From Clonostachys chloroleuca (taxonomy: Eukaryota; Ascomycota; Sordariomycetes; Hypocreales; Bionectriaceae): a stretch of DNA of 64,000 nucleotides. Positions 11,727 to 24,928 of the stretch are shown one piece after another. The notes under the pieces are model-generated. The model did no database searches and was not told where the DNA came from. It worked only from the letters and a program-made list of their open reading frames with translations. How positions within the stretch are numbered: the stretch's first letter is position 1; every line of letters starts with the position of its first letter. The stretch spans positions 8,494,001-8,558,000 of the forward strand of contig JBANAY010000003.1 in the NCBI GenBank assembly GCA_037952775.1. Reading direction: 5' to 3'. A program made the position numbers and the translations under genes.

Positions 11727-12290
11727 ATGTCCATTTCATATATTCGATCGTTACTCAAACTCCCCGCCTCAGCTCGCAGCATGGCCACGATAGCGTCCCT
11801 GCCGCGGATGTCCGCCAAGACTCTCTCAGAGAAGATTCTTGCTGAGCAAGATGCCAAGGACCCTGCCTTTGCCATCATTGATGTTCGAGACGATGGTTGG
11901 TTTCCACACCTGACATATTGCCACGGATTTTACGAGCATGAACTAACGTAGGATGCCTTCTAACTAGACTATATTGGAGGCCACATCAAGGGCGCCACCA
12001 ACGTCCCCAGCCATCAGCTCGATGCCATGATGCCGACCCTGGTGCGCCGTCTCCGTGAGAAGAAGGTCGTTGTCTTTCACTGCATGTTGAGCCAGATCCG
12101 CGGGCCGAAATCTGCGCTGGCCTACCTGCGTTATAGAGACGGGCTGCTCATATCACTGGGGGAGAGTGTGCCAGAGGACCAGACGGTGTATGTGCTGACG
12201 GATGGCTTTCAGGGGTGGCAGCAAGCGTATGGGGAGGACGAGAGGTTGACGGAAGGGTATGTGAAGGACTTACATACGGGCTTGGATTAA
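11727..12290 (+). CDS. Rhodanese/Cdc25-like phosphatase (Ych1/Acr2/Ibp1 type)
   Basis: Exons are 11727-11895 and 11968-12290, giving 163 aa. The fold is a single rhodanese domain: IIDVRDD, then DYIGGHIKGATNVPS, then the active-site loop HCMLSQIRGPKSA, a CX5R signature with Cys nucleophile and Arg, then VYVLTDGFQGWQ. These small proteins are arsenate reductases or Cdc25-like phosphatases in fungi (yeast Acr2 and Ych1, fission yeast Ibp1). The loop fits phosphatase or arsenate reductase chemistry rather than sulfur transfer, but substrate choice cannot be read from sequence. The first 18 residues before a second Met (SMATIASLPRM) are amphipathic and could be a mitochondrial presequence or could be skipped. 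The intron uses a GTTGGT donor and a TCTAAC-type branch site. Confidence 0.88.
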
Positions 12291-13244
12291 CTTTCATTCA
12301 GAGGGCTCATATCTAGATTACTTAGAAACAGGATTGGGCGTCTTAATGATGTTTTTGCGCCTTAATGAGTACATTGCCCTGTATTAAGCAACTTATGCCG
12401 TGCCTACTAACCAATATAATGCATCGTGCCTGAATAAACGCCCACGACACCAAATGATTACAGATGCTTGTCATTGCATACCTAGGTAGTGCTTTGGATC
12501 AACGTTGGCGATGGTGGTAGCTACCGGGTAGCATGAAGCTGTCGAGATTCATAGGTACCCAGGCATAAAACATTTTGAGTTAGACTCCGAGGGTTTGAAC
12601 ACACGTGTGGTGTTTAAAGTCACGAAGAAAGCAAACAAACCTCAGACGAACACCTTGTAGAAGAATCTGTGGCTCACGCCGTCACACGACGGTGAATAAT
12701 ATATACTGTGGCAGCATTAGACGATCAATTCAGCTCAAGAGTAATCGTGCAGCAAGTGACGCAATGACCATGTACCCATGGGATTGAAATGCCCGAACCC
12801 CCACTACTAGGCAGCAGATACCCTTCCTGGGCGCGGGGCACAGAAGCTTGTGCTGCCCAACGATTGTAAACAATTTTTAGGCGATAGCAACTAGAAGAGG
12901 AGCGGAAACTATGAGGAAACAAGGGATAGTGAAGGACTAGTCCGGTTACGGCCCCCTGTGGTATCTAGGTGAGATCATCTGGATGGATCATCGTGATAAC
13001 GTTTGTTTGTTGTTGCTTCTAGGCTGTCGCATACCCCACCGGTCCTTCCGCCTCATGTCAAATAGCGTCGCCGCCACTGGTCAAATTCATTCCTCTCTCC
13101 GGCTCTTATTTATATTCAACTCTTGCTCTGTTGCAGCATAAATCCTTGTTTACAACCTTGGAAAAACTATTTCATCCAGAGATTTCACCTTAAAGCTTCG
13201 TCTACTACGCAAAACCCTGCCCTCTCCCAGATCCCCACGCTGCA
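12291..13244. other. Intergenic
   Basis: No coding frame of substance. It contains short CTAGGTA/GGTACC-type motifs, also seen near 8.7 kb, that are common in fungal spacers. The right end is a CT-rich promoter with a TTATTTATATTC element near 13107. Confidence 0.45.
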
Positions 13245-14177
13245 ATGGGCTCGTCACCAGAGCAAAAAACAAACGGGGAGGCGAGCCTCTCGCGTAAGAC
13301 CATCCCTATCTTTCCTACTGCTTCTACAGGCCAGGCTGTATATTGACGTTTCTGACGATCTTTAGATCTTGGATATACCCCTACGATCAGAGTATCTGAA
13401 CCATGGACGGTCGACAAGGCGTTGGATGCGATCCCTGACCAGCCACCCACAGAGGCTGAGTCGCCGATTCCGTTCTTCCACATGCTCGAGCGATTGAAGA
13501 CCACAAAGAGAGAGGGATGGAGGCGTTTCGCGATCGACAGGTGAGCAGTGCCCGCAGCTGTCAACCACCAACATGTTTCTAACTGCCTCGGTAGGGGAGA
13601 GTCCATCGCAGACCACATGTACCGAATGTCGATGATATCCATGTTCGCACCCCCAACTCTCCGCGAAAAGCTCGACCTCAACAAGTGTATCAAGATGAGC
13701 CTCATCCACGACATGGCCGAGCTCCTTGTGGGCGACATCACCCCCGTCGACAACGTGCCAAAGCCTGAGAAGAACCGCCGGGAGGCTTCCACCATGGATC
13801 TCCTGGGCAAGAATTACCTGCGCAATGTGCCTGGTGGCAAGGTATCGGGGGCAGAGATGCAGGCGATCTGGCAAGAGTACGAGGACTCAAAGACCCCCGA
13901 GAGCATCTTTGTCCACGACGTCGACAAGGTCGAACTGCTCCTGCAAATGGTCGAATATGAGAAGGCGGCCAAGGGCAAGGTGGACCTCGGAGAATTCGCA
14001 TACGTCGCTAGCAAGGTGGTGCTTCCCGAGATGAAGGCCTGGGCTGATGAGCTTCTCCAAGAGCGAGAGCAGTTCTGGGGAAGCACGGAGCATGTCCGTG
14101 GCGAGAGAGGTTTCGAAGGCGGCGTGGAAGGCGAGACAGTGAATGGACAGAATGACTACTATCAGAGGGACAATTGA
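13245..14177 (+). CDS. HD-domain 5'-deoxynucleotidase (HDDC2/Ygk1 family)
   Basis: Exons are 13245-13293, 13366-13540 and 13595-14177, giving 268 aa. The metal-dependent phosphohydrolase signature is in place: an early His in SIADHMYRM (about residue 82), the HD pair in LIHDMAELLVGD (about 113-114), and the later Asp in FVHDVDKVELLLQ. The EIGITPVDNVP-like segment between them reads DITPVDNVPKPEK, as in the YfbR/HDDC2 family. Members remove phosphate from deoxynucleoside monophosphates. The C-terminal 40 residues are acidic, Gly-rich and probably disordered. The start at 13245 is supported by correct phase through both introns. An upstream frame on the same strand lacks conservation. Confidence 0.9.
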
Positions 14178-15608
14178 TTGGAGTCTTGGTCTCCTCAAGC
14201 TGGTGATCACGCATTTTTGGTGGACAATCACCACGGTGCACTTCGGTTTATGATTCCTGGAAGTGCAATGATAATGGAGACGAGGGATTAGGGCACAGGG
14301 CTGCCCTGCGGTTGTCTCTAACGAAGGATGGTTAATGGGAGCGAAATAGATAAATTTCTCACCACTGGGCTTCAAAAAATACAGAATTTAGACGAGGTAC
14401 CGAACTCAGATCATATGTGAGGAAATCACCCAGCAACATGGCAGCCAAAAAGAAATGAAATAGTCATGTATCGACCGAGTGGCACCCATAGAGAGGATTC
14501 TTGGATGTGATGTTCCCACGAAGGTGATATGCACATGGGATCATCAATAGAGGTATTGAATGATTCTATACTATCTCGTCAGGCACTCAGGGTTCTAGGG
14601 GAAGGTTCATTCCACTTTTCCCCACAGCGTTGCATCTACGGCCTACCCCAACGTCTCTACCCAACAGCTGTCTCGATCAAGGCCAGGAAGGGTCTCTCTC
14701 AATCGTTCGTAGTCGTAATCGACATTGAATTTGACGCACTTGGACATTATATGTACTGCTTCTTTTAGAGCTTGTGACTGGAATCATCGGATTATTGATT
14801 GCTAACAATACATACCTAAGAAACAATACATGAGACGTCATTAATTGATTTTGTTTCATACTACTGAACTTTTCTAGCTATCATAGAAAGTGGTCTGTTC
14901 ATAACCACCCTTCAACCCGATTTCTTAACCCTTCTGTAACCGCCCACTGATTATCATTATTCTTGCTGCCGATGAGCTGTGGCCAACTTTAACCAATGGG
15001 ACACACTTGGCTCATCATGCTTCTTGCCGATTTGGAAACAGCATCTTGATCGTCCATTCATTCCACAGAAGGGATTACTGTGGTTAAGTAGCGACCATAG
15101 AAAGCTAGGTAAGGTCCACCCGAATCCCGAGCTCAATTTGGATTCTTAGGTGGTGGTCTGTATCGTATTAGAAACCTTGAATCTTCTGTGTGTACTAGGC
15201 AGGTATAGGCTACAATTCGTGTTGAAGAAAACTTTGTCAATACGATTAACTGATCTTGGAGAGTAAGAGTATATAAGTAAGCGTATCGACACGAATCTGG
15301 CCCCTTCCCTTCCGATCGTGCGCAGAGTTGCTCACCGTGATGGACATTCTGACCAAACCAAGAAGCCAGCTGGCTTACTAACTCATCTTTAAGACCCCTT
15401 TTCATACAGGTTGGGCTGGTACCCACTTCTTTCCGCGCCTGGTGGGATGGTCGCCTCGGCCAAAAAGAGGCCCTCAACAAAATCACCCTTTTGGATCTCT
15501 TCAAAAATGCCATTTTAAAAGACCATTTTATCACGCATATCAAATCTATCAAGCAAATCAAATCCAGAGCATTAAATCAAAATCCGAGTCCAAGGACCCT
15601 GGACAGAC
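14178..15608. other. Intergenic, 1.4 kb
   Basis: No gene-like frame on either strand. The left half is AT-rich. The last 150 bp contain CAAATC/TCAAAT tracts just before the next ATG, typical of a fungal leader. Confidence 0.5.
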
Positions 15609-16677
15609 ATGGACGCTGCGCTTGAATTGGCACAGAAGGTGCCTCAGCCAGTCCAATATGGACTTGCTGGCGTGGGAGCTCTGTTCCTCACCACCAAGCT
15701 GTTTGGTTTTTTCCGACTGCTCCTATCGGCTTTTGTCCTTGGAGGCACGAACGTACGTCGGAACTCCCACGAGGGCACATGCAAGTTGGAAGAGACTTTA
15801 GACATGCTAACAAAAACTATAGCTTCGAAAATATGGAAAGCCTGGGACATGGGTTGTGATCACGGGTGCCTCGGACGGCCTGGGTAAGGAATATGCGACA
15901 CAGCTTGCCGCCAAAGGCTTCAACCTCGTTCTCGTCTCCCGCACCGAATCGAAGCTGGAGGCTCTTGCCAAAGAGCTCCAGCAGAAGTACCCCAAGGTCA
16001 AGACCAAGATCCTCGCCATGGACTTTGCCAAGAATGACGATTCCGACTACGAACGATTGAAGGAGCTCGTCGCCGGGGTTGATGTTGGTATCCTCATCAA
16101 CAATGTTGGCCAGAGCCACGAGATGCCCGTCACTTTCCTCGAGACATCTGCGACCGAGCTGCACAACATTGTCACTATCAATTGCTTGGGGACACTGAAG
16201 GTGACCCAGGCTATTGCTCCAATCTTGAAGAAGCGAAAGAATGGTCTTATTCTTACAATGGGCTCTACTGCTGGCTGGTCTCCCAGTCCCCTTCTTGCGA
16301 CTTACTCGGGAAGCAAGGCATTCCTTCAGCACTGGAGCAGTGCCCTGGCCACCGAGCTTGCCGAGGACAACGTTGATGTTCAGCTGGTCATCAGCCATCT
16401 CGTCACGACTGCCATGAGCAAGGTTCGCCGCCCCAGCCTTTTGGTTCCCAATGCCCGCAACTTTGTCAGGTCTGCCCTTGGAAAGGTTGGGCTTGGTGGA
16501 TTCCAGGCTGCTTCCAACACTTATACCCCTTGGTGGAGCCATGCTTTCCTGGTGTGGGTTGTTGAGACCATCCCTGGTATCTATGGTTCTATCACGCTTG
16601 GACAGACAAAGTCGATGCACAAAGACATCCGCAGGCGTGCATTGCGCAAGAAGGAACGCGAAGCCAAGAAGCAGTAG
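15609..16677 (+). CDS. IFA38: Very-long-chain 3-ketoacyl-CoA reductase (microsomal beta-ketoreductase)
   Basis: Exons are 15609-15752 and 15823-16677, giving 332 aa. A membrane helix at residues 18-45 precedes an SDR Rossmann domain with TGASDGLG at about 62-69 for NADP(H), the INNVG motif, catalytic Ser in MGSTAG (about residue 196) and Y209-x3-K213 in YSGSK. The C-terminus KKEREAKKQ is a dilysine-type ER retention signal. The enzyme performs the second step of the fatty acid elongation cycle that makes C20-C26 acyl chains for sphingolipids. Length and topology match yeast Ifa38 and human HSD17B12. The intron sits between the membrane anchor and the catalytic domain, in phase 0. Confidence 0.95.
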
Positions 16678-17361
16678 AAGAGAATAGATGGCTGGTGGTT
16701 CAAGATATTTGATCGTGTGCCTCAGGCTGGTGCTCTACAGGGTCTTTGCTCGATGAGAGAGCTTGTATGCCTCCTCCAGTAATGTAGTCTACCTATGATC
16801 AGGTATTTAATTAGAAATAAACCGTTCCCTTTCGCGCGATTGAGAGCGTACCTAGTTTACAAAGGAAGGTCACGAGAGAAGCTCTTGCTTTGTTGTGCTG
16901 TTTGAATGAGTTTGATCTCTTTTGTCCAGCGCCCTGAGACATCCCAATTGGTCGTAGCGTCCCAATTTGGCTAGGACGTGTGTTATTCGATTTGGGGACA
17001 GCAGTGGGTTGATAAAGCGCTACAGACCCGCAAAAAATTCCGACCGTGTTCCATCAAAGCGACAAACATCCAGCCTCTCCAAACTGCCGACCCAACGCGA
17101 AAACAACCACGTCCTTCCCAGCACCCAACGACAGACCCCGACGTACTGCCTAGCCGAGCATCGCGAATACGGACGCGATCGACGAGAACTCATTGGCGCC
17201 GGAGGCCTTGGACATAGCTCTGCGGTAGCCATACGTAGCTTCGAGAGCTGGGCTTTTCGATTTGCAGAGCTTCACATGGTCCGTAAAGCTTGCTACAACC
17301 ACTCGATCGGCGGGGGCTATCTCTCCATCTGATATCGCAAACCCTACGGCCAACGATTGAA
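16678..17361. other. Intergenic between IFA38 and the nucleoporin gene
   Basis: IFA38 3' UTR and the nucleoporin promoter. Several overlapping open frames at 16967-17332 are not protein-like. Confidence 0.5.
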
Positions 17362-20300
17362 ATGGCTTTTCCGCAGATCACCCCCATGCGGCCGGTTCCA
17401 GGCGCCTTCATGAACACACCAGCCATCGCATCGCGATACCAGTCTGGTTCAGAGCCCGTGCGACGCCAACTGTTTCCATCATCAGACAATGCCGTCAAGG
17501 CTCCTCTGGGACGAACAGTGTCGGGGACACTGGCAGCGCCGGCTGCTCCAGAAGCCAGTGCCGTTGGAGGGCTACTCACCACCAACCCTCTGCCGCCCCC
17601 ACGGGTCGAGTCAGTCCCACCGGTGTTGAAGGCCGCTACGGCCATCAATGTCTTCCTACGAACAGACGAGAACTTCCCCGAGCTTGACTCTTACTGCAGA
17701 CGTGAGCACCTTCTAGCGCCGCATACTATCCTTAATTCTTGACACCCGTTGCTAACGTTTACTGTGCTAAAGAGGGCGTTTCATCCGACTACGAACTATC
17801 CCTCACAGATTCCTCCACTGCCCCCTTCCACAAGACGCATATGTACCCTATCCCGAATCAAGTCTTCGAGCACTATAATGCAGGAAAGCTACAGACCCTC
17901 ATGGGACTGTTCGCCGAGATCAACCACGCCTGGGTTGTGATCGATAACTCGCTCTTCCTGTGGGACTACACACGCAGCGATCCTGAGCTGATTGGATTTG
18001 AGGATCAGCCATACACCATCCACGCAGTCGCCCTTGTTCCTCCCAAACCCGGAATCTTCATGGATACCATCACCCACATCCTAGCGGTAGCCACATCGGT
18101 GGACATTATCCTGCTTGGCGTCGCGGTGACGGATACCCCTGCCGGAACTAAATCGGTGGCTCTCTACCAGACAAAAATGTCCCTCCCGCTACGTGGCGTC
18201 GACGTTCGAGTCATTGCCGGATCTAGTGATGGCCGCATTTTCTTTGGAGGGAGCAATGATGACAACATCCACGAGCTTTACTACCAGGCTGAGGAGAAAT
18301 GGTTCTCCAATCGATGCGGAAAGATCAACCACAGCCATCCTGGTTGGTCCTCCGTAGTCACTTTGCAGTCTGGAATCTTTTCATCAAAGACGCCTGAACA
18401 TCTGGTCGATATTGTCATTGATGACTCAAGAAAATTGGTCTATACTCTATCTAGCCTTTCGACCATCCGAACTTATCACATGGAACCTCCCAATGGACTC
18501 AAGAGGGTGATAGAGAAGGGAAAATTGCACTGCCTTCGTGATATCGGGCATATGAGCGATGAGTCGAGTTTACTGAAGGAAAAGTTCCAAATTGTCTCCA
18601 TTAGCCCTATATCCAAGCAAGAAGCATCGAAGCTTCACCTTATGGCCCTCACCGACTCTGGCTGCCGACTTTTCTTCAGCGCCACGAGCGCGTCGGTCAT
18701 GTCCTACAGCGCGCAGCCAGATTTGGCACCACAGAGCATGCAGGTCCAGTTCATTAAATACCCACCCAGCCAGCACCTTAGACAGGTATCCGGGGGTGAA
18801 CCTGCTGTGGACCTTAACTCCCAGTCCTTGCTGTACAGCCGACATGGTGTTCGATTTGCCCCAGGTTATTTTGTGGACTTCGTTATGGACAGCACAAACA
18901 GCACAGTGGACTCACTTTTCGTATCGGCCCCCGAGACTGGCCGAATTAAGAATGCGGCGACCGGTATCCCGACAAAGTATCCCGAAAGCGCTAGCTGGAT
19001 TGATATTGGCAGCCGTGCTGAGACAGTTGGTCTCATCACCAAGCCCTTCGCCGCTGCCGCCCAGCCTATTGGTTTTGGAAATGAGTTAGCCATCCAGTTT
19101 GACGAGGCCCCTACCGAGTTTGCTGTTCTGACCAACACTGGCGTCCATGTCATCCGGAGGCGAAGGTTTGTTGATATCTTCTCGTTGGCTCTCCGATCTG
19201 CTGTTGGAGATGAGGGATTCGACAAGGTCACACGCAAGTTCCTCCACATTTACGGTAGGGTAGAAACCGTTTCCACTGCGCTGGCTATTGCGTGCGGACA
19301 CGGTGGTGATGCTCGCCCTGGAGCGCCTCGAGCTATCGACCAGGCCACTGAAGACCGAGCAAGGAGTGTATTTGTCGATTACGGTGGCCAGCCCACAATC
19401 ACAGAGACTGACGGCACAACACTCACAACTGACTCTGTCAAGCTCTCATCACGCCACGATGCTTTGGCCCTGTATATTTCCCGCTTGGTCCGAAAGATGT
19501 GGAAATCAACCGTCATCACACTCCTCGTTGCACCAAATGGGGCTATTGCTGTCACATCTACTGTTCCTGTAGCTAAACTTACCGATATCCAGGAGAACCT
19601 GGAGCGTCTGCGTAAGTTCTTGACTACGAACAAGGGGCTGATTCAGGGACTCTCTGGCCCCGCTGACCTCCAGCGTGTTTCTACGCGCCAGGAGGAAGTT
19701 GCGTTGCAAGCCGAGCACCAGGCCCTGCATGCTCTCCAGAAGCTCCTGGAAAGCATCTCCGAAAGCATTTCTTTCGTACTCATGCTTTTCGGTGACCGCG
19801 TCACGGATATCTTTGCTTCACTGGAGGCTCCCACTCAGCAGCAATTCAAGGACTTGACATATGAGAAACTCTTCTCACAGTTGGAAGGCAAAGACCTTGC
19901 CAAGGTTGTGGTCAAGGCTATTGTTAATCGCAACATTGCCAGCGGTTCCAACGTGGAGACAGTGGCAGACACTCTTCGCCGACGATGCGGAAGCTTCTGC
20001 AGCCCCGACGATGTGGTCATCTTCAAGGCCCAGGAGCAGCTCCAACGCGCTTCTGAGCAGCCACTCAACACCAATCAGGCAAGGGCGCTACTGCACGAGA
20101 GTCTGCGTCTGTTTGAGAAGGTGGCTGGCAGCCTTTCTTTTGTAAACCTTCAGTCTGCCGTCACTCAGTTCATCAACCTCAAGTACTATGCGGGTGCTAT
20201 CCAGCTTTGTCTTGCGGTAGCTCAAGAGAAAGATCGAGGCAATACTGCCCTAACGTGGGTCAACGACGGCAAGCCGGCCTCAGACCCTCGAGCAAGCGCT

Positions 20301-21677
20301 TTCAACGAGAGGAAGAAGTGCTATGACCTGATACACGAAGCCCTCCGCCACCTCGACACCGCATCGAGTGCTGAGCCAGAGACTATTGATGGCAAGCTCA
20401 CCCTGATCGCAACCAAGAGGCTAGAGGCATACTCGGTCGTAAACGATTCCACCGATGAAGTCTTCCACTTTGACTTGTACGAGTGGTACATCCAGCAAGG
20501 ATGGACGGATCGCATTCTTGCTATCGACTCTCCTCACGTCGTTACCTTCCTTCAGAGTCTCGCCGCGACCAACTACGAACATGCAGATCTTCTCTGCCGC
20601 TTCTACACAAACCGTAGTCGCTTCTATGACGCTGCCGAGGTCCAGAGCCAGCTCGCAAACTCTGACTTCTCCATTGGCATCAAGGAGCGAATTAAGCTTC
20701 TCAGTATGGCCAAGGCCAACGCGAATGTTTCGACTGTTGGAGTCAGCCGACAGCAACAACAAATGCTCAACCACGGTGTCTCTGAACTCCTTGACATTGC
20801 TAATATTCAGGACGACCTGCTGGAGCGTCTTTTGGCAGATGATAGATTGGAGGAGCAGAGGAAAGAAGAAATTGAGCAAGTCCTCAACGGGAAGATTCAA
20901 GATCTTTCAGTGGTATGTCTCGGCAATGTTGAAACTGGTTTCCCGGGATGAATGCTAACTGTGCTATAGCTTTTTAATGAATATGCTGATCAAGCTGGCT
21001 ACTATGACCTTTGCTTGCTTATTTACCATACTGCGGACTACCGCAATTCGACGACGATCTTTGGAACTTGGAGCAACCTTATCCAACAAGTCCATGACGA
21101 TGTGTCGGAGTTGCAGGAGAACCCTCAGCCAAACACCCCGCCACCACCAATGCCTTACGAGGCTGTGGCCTCTAGAATCCAGAACATTGCTCATCGCACT
21201 TCGCTTGATAGCTTTGTGTTCCCTATCGCAACTTTGCTGCCTGAAGTGTGCCGGTACGCTGCTACCTGCCAGCAGGATGGGCGAATTGGAGCTGATGCTT
21301 CCTGGCCTGCTCAGCTTTTCCTTACACTAGGAGTTTCTCATGATATCATTGTACGAGTCCTTGAGAACGTGTTTGATACCCAGGATTATGGTTTCAGCGG
21401 CGCCTCTCGGTACCGCATCATTGAACTGATTGCATACGTCGTCAACGATTGGATTGCCGAGGTGCGACGACGAGGCGGTGTTGGCAAGGGTATGTCCATC
21501 GGACTCTACGTTGGTGATTTACTGGCGAGGTGCGAGGCTGCCCTCCCCGCCCCAGGCCACGGCAGCAACCCAGGCGGCGCGGACCTGGCAGACATTCGCA
21601 GAGTGCTCAGGACAGTACAGAGGGAGGTTGCCGGACTAGTAGAGCGAGTCCCAACTGGAAGCTTGCGGTTCGCATAG
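17362..21677 (+). CDS. NUP170: Inner-ring nucleoporin Nup155/Nup170
   Basis: Exons are 17362-17701, 17773-20912 and 20970-21677, giving 1395 aa, the usual size for the family. The N-terminal 90 residues are Pro/Ala-rich and disordered. A beta-propeller then begins around residue 115 (SSDYELSLTDSS) and includes AWVVIDNSLFLWDY and DDSRKLVYTLSSLSTIRTY. It runs to about residue 560 and is followed by a long alpha-solenoid with DLYEWYIQQGW, a hallmark of the C-terminal domain. The protein joins the inner ring of the nuclear pore to the pore membrane and to Nup53/Nup192. Two short introns interrupt it near the ends. Intron 1 splices C|AGGGC in phase 1. Intron 2 is in phase 0. Confidence 0.95.
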
Positions 21678-22307
21678 AGATTCTACAAATCGGTGGCGTA
21701 TATATAAAAGACGGTCCACTCACTGATGGCTGGGTGGTTATTGTTTCGGTGGTTTGTATCTTGATATTATTTTGGTAAAGCGGACTACAGAGGGGTAGAT
21801 AGAACGAACGAGGAGGCATTGAGTGATGGCGCCTTTGGCGACGGAAGGGTTTCGCTTTTTTTTATTTTATTAATCCTTGGCTGGTTGCTTTCTCTTGGTC
21901 GTGTAATATAATGGCCTGACGGTGTATCATCTCGAAGCGAATAACTAAGACTGGATAAAACACGAAAGCAAGGATTTGCACTTGAACCCTTCGGTTACTT
22001 TCCCCCGTCTTGTATTGCTAATCAGCAACTTTCCATTCCCTGAATACGACATTGAGATGTATTTGTAAGATGAATTTGCTGGGCAGCTCCTCGGCGACTT
22101 TTGGTGTGATACAGGCATCAAGGTCCACGAGTTGGAATCCGGAGACATTTCGGGCACTAGAGCAACGACAGAATAGATTATATATCAGAGCGCGAAGACC
22201 ATGGGAATAGCATGTAAGTCGTGCTGCATGCGGTTTAAACAATAAGCTTCAATAATTCAACCATTTAGATTTAGAGCATTCAACTGCATTGCCTCGAGAA
22301 CAGAACC
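21678..22307. other. Intergenic
   Basis: Nucleoporin 3' UTR with a T-rich tract near 21852, then the promoter of the methyltransferase gene. No coding frame is supported. Confidence 0.5.
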
Positions 22308-23346
22308 ATGGCCCAGCCACAGACCGTCGCCCAGGCCGCCAGGGGGCTCGCCACCCTCTTCAAGGCCGGCATGTCGACCGGCCACGAGCAGCTGCTCATC
22401 ATCACCAAGACCATCATGCCCCTGATGGCGAGCCCGCTGTTGCAGCAGATGGGGCTCGGCGAGGGGACGACCGAACCGTTCGCGCTGCTGGACGGGGCGT
22501 GCGGGAGCGGCGTGGTCACGCAGGAGGTGCAGAGGACGGTGCCGCGGGCGGTCCTGGAGGGGAGCTCGATCGTCGCTAGCGACTCGTCGGAGGCGCTGGT
22601 TGACTTGGTGAGGACGAGGGTGGAGGCTGAGGGGTGGGTTAATACGGAGGCGAAGGTGCTGGATGCGATGGTGAGTTGGTCATGTTATTCTTCACAAAAG
22701 AGAGACAAAGTGATATCTAATCGCCGTTATAGGATACGAAACTGGCGGAGAATTCGTTTAGTCATGTTGCGCTTGGGTTGGCTCTTCATTTGATACCTAA
22801 GCCGGATGATGTGCTCAAAGGTAAGCAAGAGAAGGACACGAGAGAACTTGTACCTAGTTATGGTGGCTAACGGGCTTGATAGACTGTAGGCGCATCTTGA
22901 AGCCGGGTGGCATCTTTGGGGCTACGACATTCAACGATAGCGTTGAGGAGAAGCGCTTCTGGCAGCCGGTCCTGCGCGCGGCGTTCAAGACGTTCCCGTT
23001 CGAGGCGCCCTTCCCCGACGAGATACCGATGCAGACGCACACCTCGGGCAAGTGGACGAGCAGGGACTGGGTGGAAGAGCATCTCAAGTCACAGGAAGGG
23101 TTCGGCAATGTGGAGGTGAGGCTGGTGTCTGGGACGTATCGCTTGCAGAGCGGGGACGAGTTCGTGACGGCGTTTGGGATGATGATCTCGTGGGTGATGA
23201 ACTCGTGGTGGAGCGAGGAGCAGAGGGCTGCGCACCCGCTTGAGGAGGTCAAGGAGCTGGTGAAGAAGTATCTGGATGGGAAGCACGGGGGCAAGGGGTG
23301 GGATATTAGTTGGGAGAATCTGGTGATGACGGCAACGGTTGAGTGA
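22308..23346 (+). CDS. Class I SAM-dependent methyltransferase, substrate unknown
   Basis: Exons are 22308-22670, 22733-22820 and 22883-23346, giving 304 aa. The Rossmann SAM-binding motif I is LLDGACGSG at about residues 64-72, with the acidic motif II in SDSSEALVDLV, motif post-II in SHVALGLALHLI and motif III in RRILKPGGIFGATTF. This is the UbiE/Coq5-like layout. The C-terminal third carries aromatic stretches (MNSWWSEEQ, KGWDISWENL) that probably line the substrate pocket. Such proteins are common in fungal secondary metabolism and also as stand-alone enzymes. No biosynthetic backbone gene is adjacent, so no pathway is proposed. Confidence 0.85.
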
Positions 23347-23945
23347 GGAGTTTCAGTTGTCTGAAGAGCCTGGCTCAAGCGAAGTAGATTCTTACGTAGA
23401 TGGGTTGGTAGTTGCACATCAAGTCGAGCGAAGACATTCAGGTGTTTCGCCTGTAAATGTAGATTGAAACGACCCTCTTGAAGTTGATTTCTGCATGTTT
23501 TACAACCACTGAATACAGGAACACCAAGTGTCTCGGCTGGGACTATGTTAAGTTGCTGCCCCAGACTCTCAGGGAGACACCGCACGTGATTGATGCAGGG
23601 GCACGGCGCTAGCATTGATGTCAGCCACAGGGGTCTACAGGGGACCAAGTACTGAAGAGCCCCTGGCGCGCACTTCTCTGGCACTCGCTTGGGGCTCTGA
23701 TTGGGGGGCAGTTTGATGGCAATCGCGGACATTCGGAACGTGGCTCTTGGGATTTTGACCACGGTGGTGGCAGGCATTGATTTGAGATTGCCTACCTGTC
23801 TTCATTCCTCTATCACCTCGTCCCCCGCGTGAGTGTCCTCGAGGTCCGACTTGGTCTTTGCCATTGATCCTCCTGCCACCAGATCGCAGAGAGCATGGTC
23901 GTCGCATAGGTTCTCCAACCTCCACCTCCTGAACCGTCCGCCGAG
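23347..23945. other. Intergenic
   Basis: Open frames on the minus strand from 23635 to 24240 are shadows of the next gene and its promoter. Nothing else is recognised. Confidence 0.45.
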
Positions 23946-24928
23946 ATGCTCGCCGCCTCTCTCGCGCTCGCCCTGGGCGCCCTGACGTCCACCGTCGCCG
24001 CTGTTCACGAAGATGCGCTCCCCTCGTATACCTACGGCGCGCCAATCCACGTCGAGTGCATGAACCGAAGCTCGTATGTCCTCCTCCGCCCCTGAGCCGA
24101 GCAATCCGCCCCCCAAAAGGAAGCCGTAGGGAAACAGTCCCAACTAACACCGAGGATCGCAGGGAAACGGGCGAGCACCTCGAAAACGACAACCACGAGA
24201 TCCAATGGATCCCCTTCCCGACGTGCAACGAGACCGGCAAGCCCCTCGAATTCCACTACGGCACCGAGGGCGAGGTTAACTGCACCATCGACTTCGTCAC
24301 CGACCCCTTCTTCCACCTGCTCGAGTTCTACATCCACAGCGACGCGCCCCTGGCCTGCCGCCTGCCCTCACGCCCGAAATCCCACGTCGAGATCATCGGC
24401 GAGGCGCCCCCCGAGCAGGAGTTCATCCCCCTCGTCTTCGCCCTCGCGGGAACCCTCCAGCTGAGCCACATGCACATCAGCACCCACCTCAACGTCCTCC
24501 TGCACAGCACGCCCAAACACCACATACGCCCCCACGACAGCGGCGTCCTCGACTCGGGCGTCGCGTACAGCACCAGCCCCCTGAGCCACATGGCCGGCTC
24601 CTTCACGCGGAAGCTGGTGATCGGGGACCCCTTACCGCTCAGCTTCTCCATTCGGTGGTTCCCCACGCCCCATCTGCCCAAGACCGAGGGGCGCGTCGAG
24701 TGGCAGGGGCTAGGCGGGCACATCTATGCCAGCACCGTCTTCTACAGTCTTGTTTCTTTCCTGGCCGGGTCGGTCGCCGCGGGGCTGTACACCCTCGGGG
24801 TTGTCCTGCCTAGGAGGCTCCAGGGCCGTGCGATGGGCGGCGCGACGCCGTTGGGCCATGGCCTGCATAGTCCTGCGCTAGGCAACGGCTGGGGGTATGC
24901 AAAGTCTAAGTCTAAGCGGATGGATTAA
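23946..24928 (+). CDS. Secreted/type I membrane protein, conserved fungal family of unknown function
   Basis: Exons are 23946-24073 and 24163-24928, giving 297 aa. A signal peptide (MLAASLALALGALTSTVAA) precedes the mature start near residue 20. The lumenal region has paired Cys (HVECMNRSS, FPTCNETG, EVNCTIDF, PLACRLPS) and several N-glycosylation sites. One membrane helix at about residues 237-262 (FYSLVSFLAGSVAAGLYTLGVV) is followed by a 35-residue basic/Gly-rich tail. The intron after NRS is in phase 2. I recognise this as a fungal architecture of similar length but no function is known to me. ER or plasma-membrane residence is an inference from topology. Confidence 0.8.

Noticed and set aside
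23635..24240. 201-codon minus-strand frame
   Set aside because: Arg/Gly-rich shadow of the secreted membrane protein gene and its promoter.
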